Origin: Desulfomicrobium sp.
GTDB lineage: Bacteria > Desulfobacterota > Desulfovibrionia > Desulfovibrionales > Desulfomicrobiaceae
NCBI GenBank assembly: GCA_003542385.1
Contig: DPKT01000142.1
Location: forward strand, 167 to 5,427
DNA: 5,261 bases
Direction of reading: 5' to 3'
The notes below the pieces were generated by a model. The model was not told where the DNA came from and ran no database searches. It worked only from the letters and a program-made list of their open reading frames with translations. A program made the position numbers and the translations under genes. Below, in pieces: positions 4,438 through 5,261 of this stretch; position 1 is the stretch's first letter; each line of letters opens with the position of its first letter.

Positions 4438-5261
4438 TCACGCGTCTCCGGACACCATCCCATGCACCAAGGCCCCCAGCCGTTCGATGCCCCGGGCCAC
4501 CTCGTCGGACCACGGGTTGCCGCAGTTGAGGCGCACATGGCCCGAAAATCGGTCCTGAGTGGAAAAGATGGTGCCGGGTGCGATACTGATGCCCTCCTCC
4601 CGGGCCCGGTACATGAGTTCCACCGAGTCGACCCCCCGCGGCAGCTCGACCCACAGCACGCCCCCCCCTTCGGGCCGGCTGACGCGAGTGCCCTCGGGAA
4701 AGGTGCGGCTGACTTGAAGCTGCATGGCCTGGGTCTGCTCGCGCAGGGTGCGGCGCAGGGCGCGCAGGTGGCGGTCGTAGCGCCCCTCGCGCAGGTAGGC
4801 GGCCACGGTCTCCTGGGTCAGGGTGGCCGAGCAGACGTTGGTCGTGGCCTTGACCTCGTAGGCCTCTCGGTAGAAGCGGCCGGGCATGATCCAGCCGATG
4901 CGGTAGCCCGGGCACAGCGTCTTGGAGAAGGACGAGCACAGAACCACGAGCCCGGCCTGGTCGTGCATCTTGAACACCGAGGGGCGTGTCGGCCCGAAGT
5001 GCAGGTCCCCGGCCACGTCGTCCTCGATGAGGGGGATGCCGCGGGCCGCCAGGAGCCTGACGATCTCGGCCTTGGCCTCGTCGGGGGTCAGGGAGCCGTC
5101 GGGGTTGTTGAAATTGGGCGTGAAGATGCAGGCCCGGATGTCGAAGCGCCCCAGTGCCCGCTCCACGTCGGCGGGCTGCACGCCGTGGCGCGGGTGCGAC
5201 GGGATTTCGATGGAGCGCACGCCCTGGTTCTCCAGAAGCTGCTGGAAGCAGAAATAGGACG
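4438..5261 (-). CDS. MocR/PdxR-type PLP-dependent aminotransferase-like protein (C-terminal part, cut by window edge)
   Basis: The last 273 residues of a fold-type I PLP protein are visible; the start lies beyond base 5261. In the MocR family this domain follows a GntR-type winged-helix DNA-binding domain, which would be off-window; a plain class I aminotransferase is the alternative. Reading from the first full codon, landmarks are TPNFNNPDG (N52, PLP ring contact), LIEDDVAGDLHFG (D80/D81), SSFSKTLCPGYRIGW with the PLP-binding lysine K113 and R120, and GHVRLNCGN with the substrate-carboxylate arginine R243. The wording EDD..GDLHFG and SKTL.PGYRIGW is typical of MocR regulators. The position usually holding Tyr in EDDxYGDL is Ala (A83). 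The stop TGA is at 4440-4438, with the radical SAM gene next on the same strand. Family is firm; regulator versus enzyme is inferred. Confidence 0.85.
   Translation of the reverse strand, partial: SYFCFQQLLENQGVRSIEIPSHPRHGVQPADVERALGRFDIRACIFTPNFNNPDGSLTPDEAKAEIVRLLAARGIPLIEDDVAGDLHFGPTRPSVFKMHDQAGLVVLCSSFSKTLCPGYRIGWIMPGRFYREAYEVKATTNVCSATLTQETVAAYLREGRYDRHLRALRRTLREQTQAMQLQVSRTFPEGTRVSRPEGGGVLWVELPRGVDSVELMYRAREEGISIAPGTIFSTQDRFSGHVRLNCGNPWSDEVARGIERLGALVHGMVSGDA

Overview
The window looks like part of a chromosome of moderate-to-high GC from a Gram-negative bacterium. Several traits point loosely to a sulfate-reducing Desulfovibrio/Desulfomicrobium-type lineage: sigma-54 promoters, a PII protein without the uridylylation tyrosine, a SPASM radical SAM enzyme, and an amt-glnK pair placed opposite a second amt. 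This lineage call is an inference from gene style, not a database match.

Layout: (1) bases 1-637, minus strand, carry the first 212 codons of an ammonium channel of the E. coli AmtB type, cut by the left window edge and starting with GTG. (2) Bases 638-1293 are a ~650-bp divergent regulatory region. It holds two outward-facing sigma-54 (-24/-12) promoters, an AT-rich core and a set of short inverted repeats that could be enhancer or operator sites. (3) Bases 1294-2676 encode a second, complete ammonium channel with an N-terminal signal peptide, from a different Amt subclade. It is followed 11 bp later by (4) a GlnK/GlnB-type PII protein (2688-3029). (5) A 10-bp-stem hairpin with flanking A and T tracts (3052-3082) serves as a terminator between converging transcripts. 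(6) Bases 3082-4380, minus strand, encode a radical SAM/SPASM protein. (7) Bases 4438-5261, minus strand, encode the C-terminal aminotransferase-like part of a MocR/PdxR-type regulator or PLP enzyme, cut by the right window edge.

How they work together: the left two thirds form a nitrogen-scavenging locus. Two ammonium channels fire divergently from sigma-54 promoters, presumably activated by an NtrC-like enhancer-binding protein under nitrogen limitation. The PII protein made with the second channel would plug it when ammonium returns. The right third is a separate minus-strand transcription unit (PLP-fold regulator, then radical SAM enzyme) with no visible link to nitrogen.

The most notable points are the paired sigma-54 promoters and the inverted-repeat cluster between them, two unlike Amt proteins sharing one control region, and a PII protein with Met at position 51 and Val at position 90. 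No mobile element, CRISPR array, tRNA or rRNA was seen.
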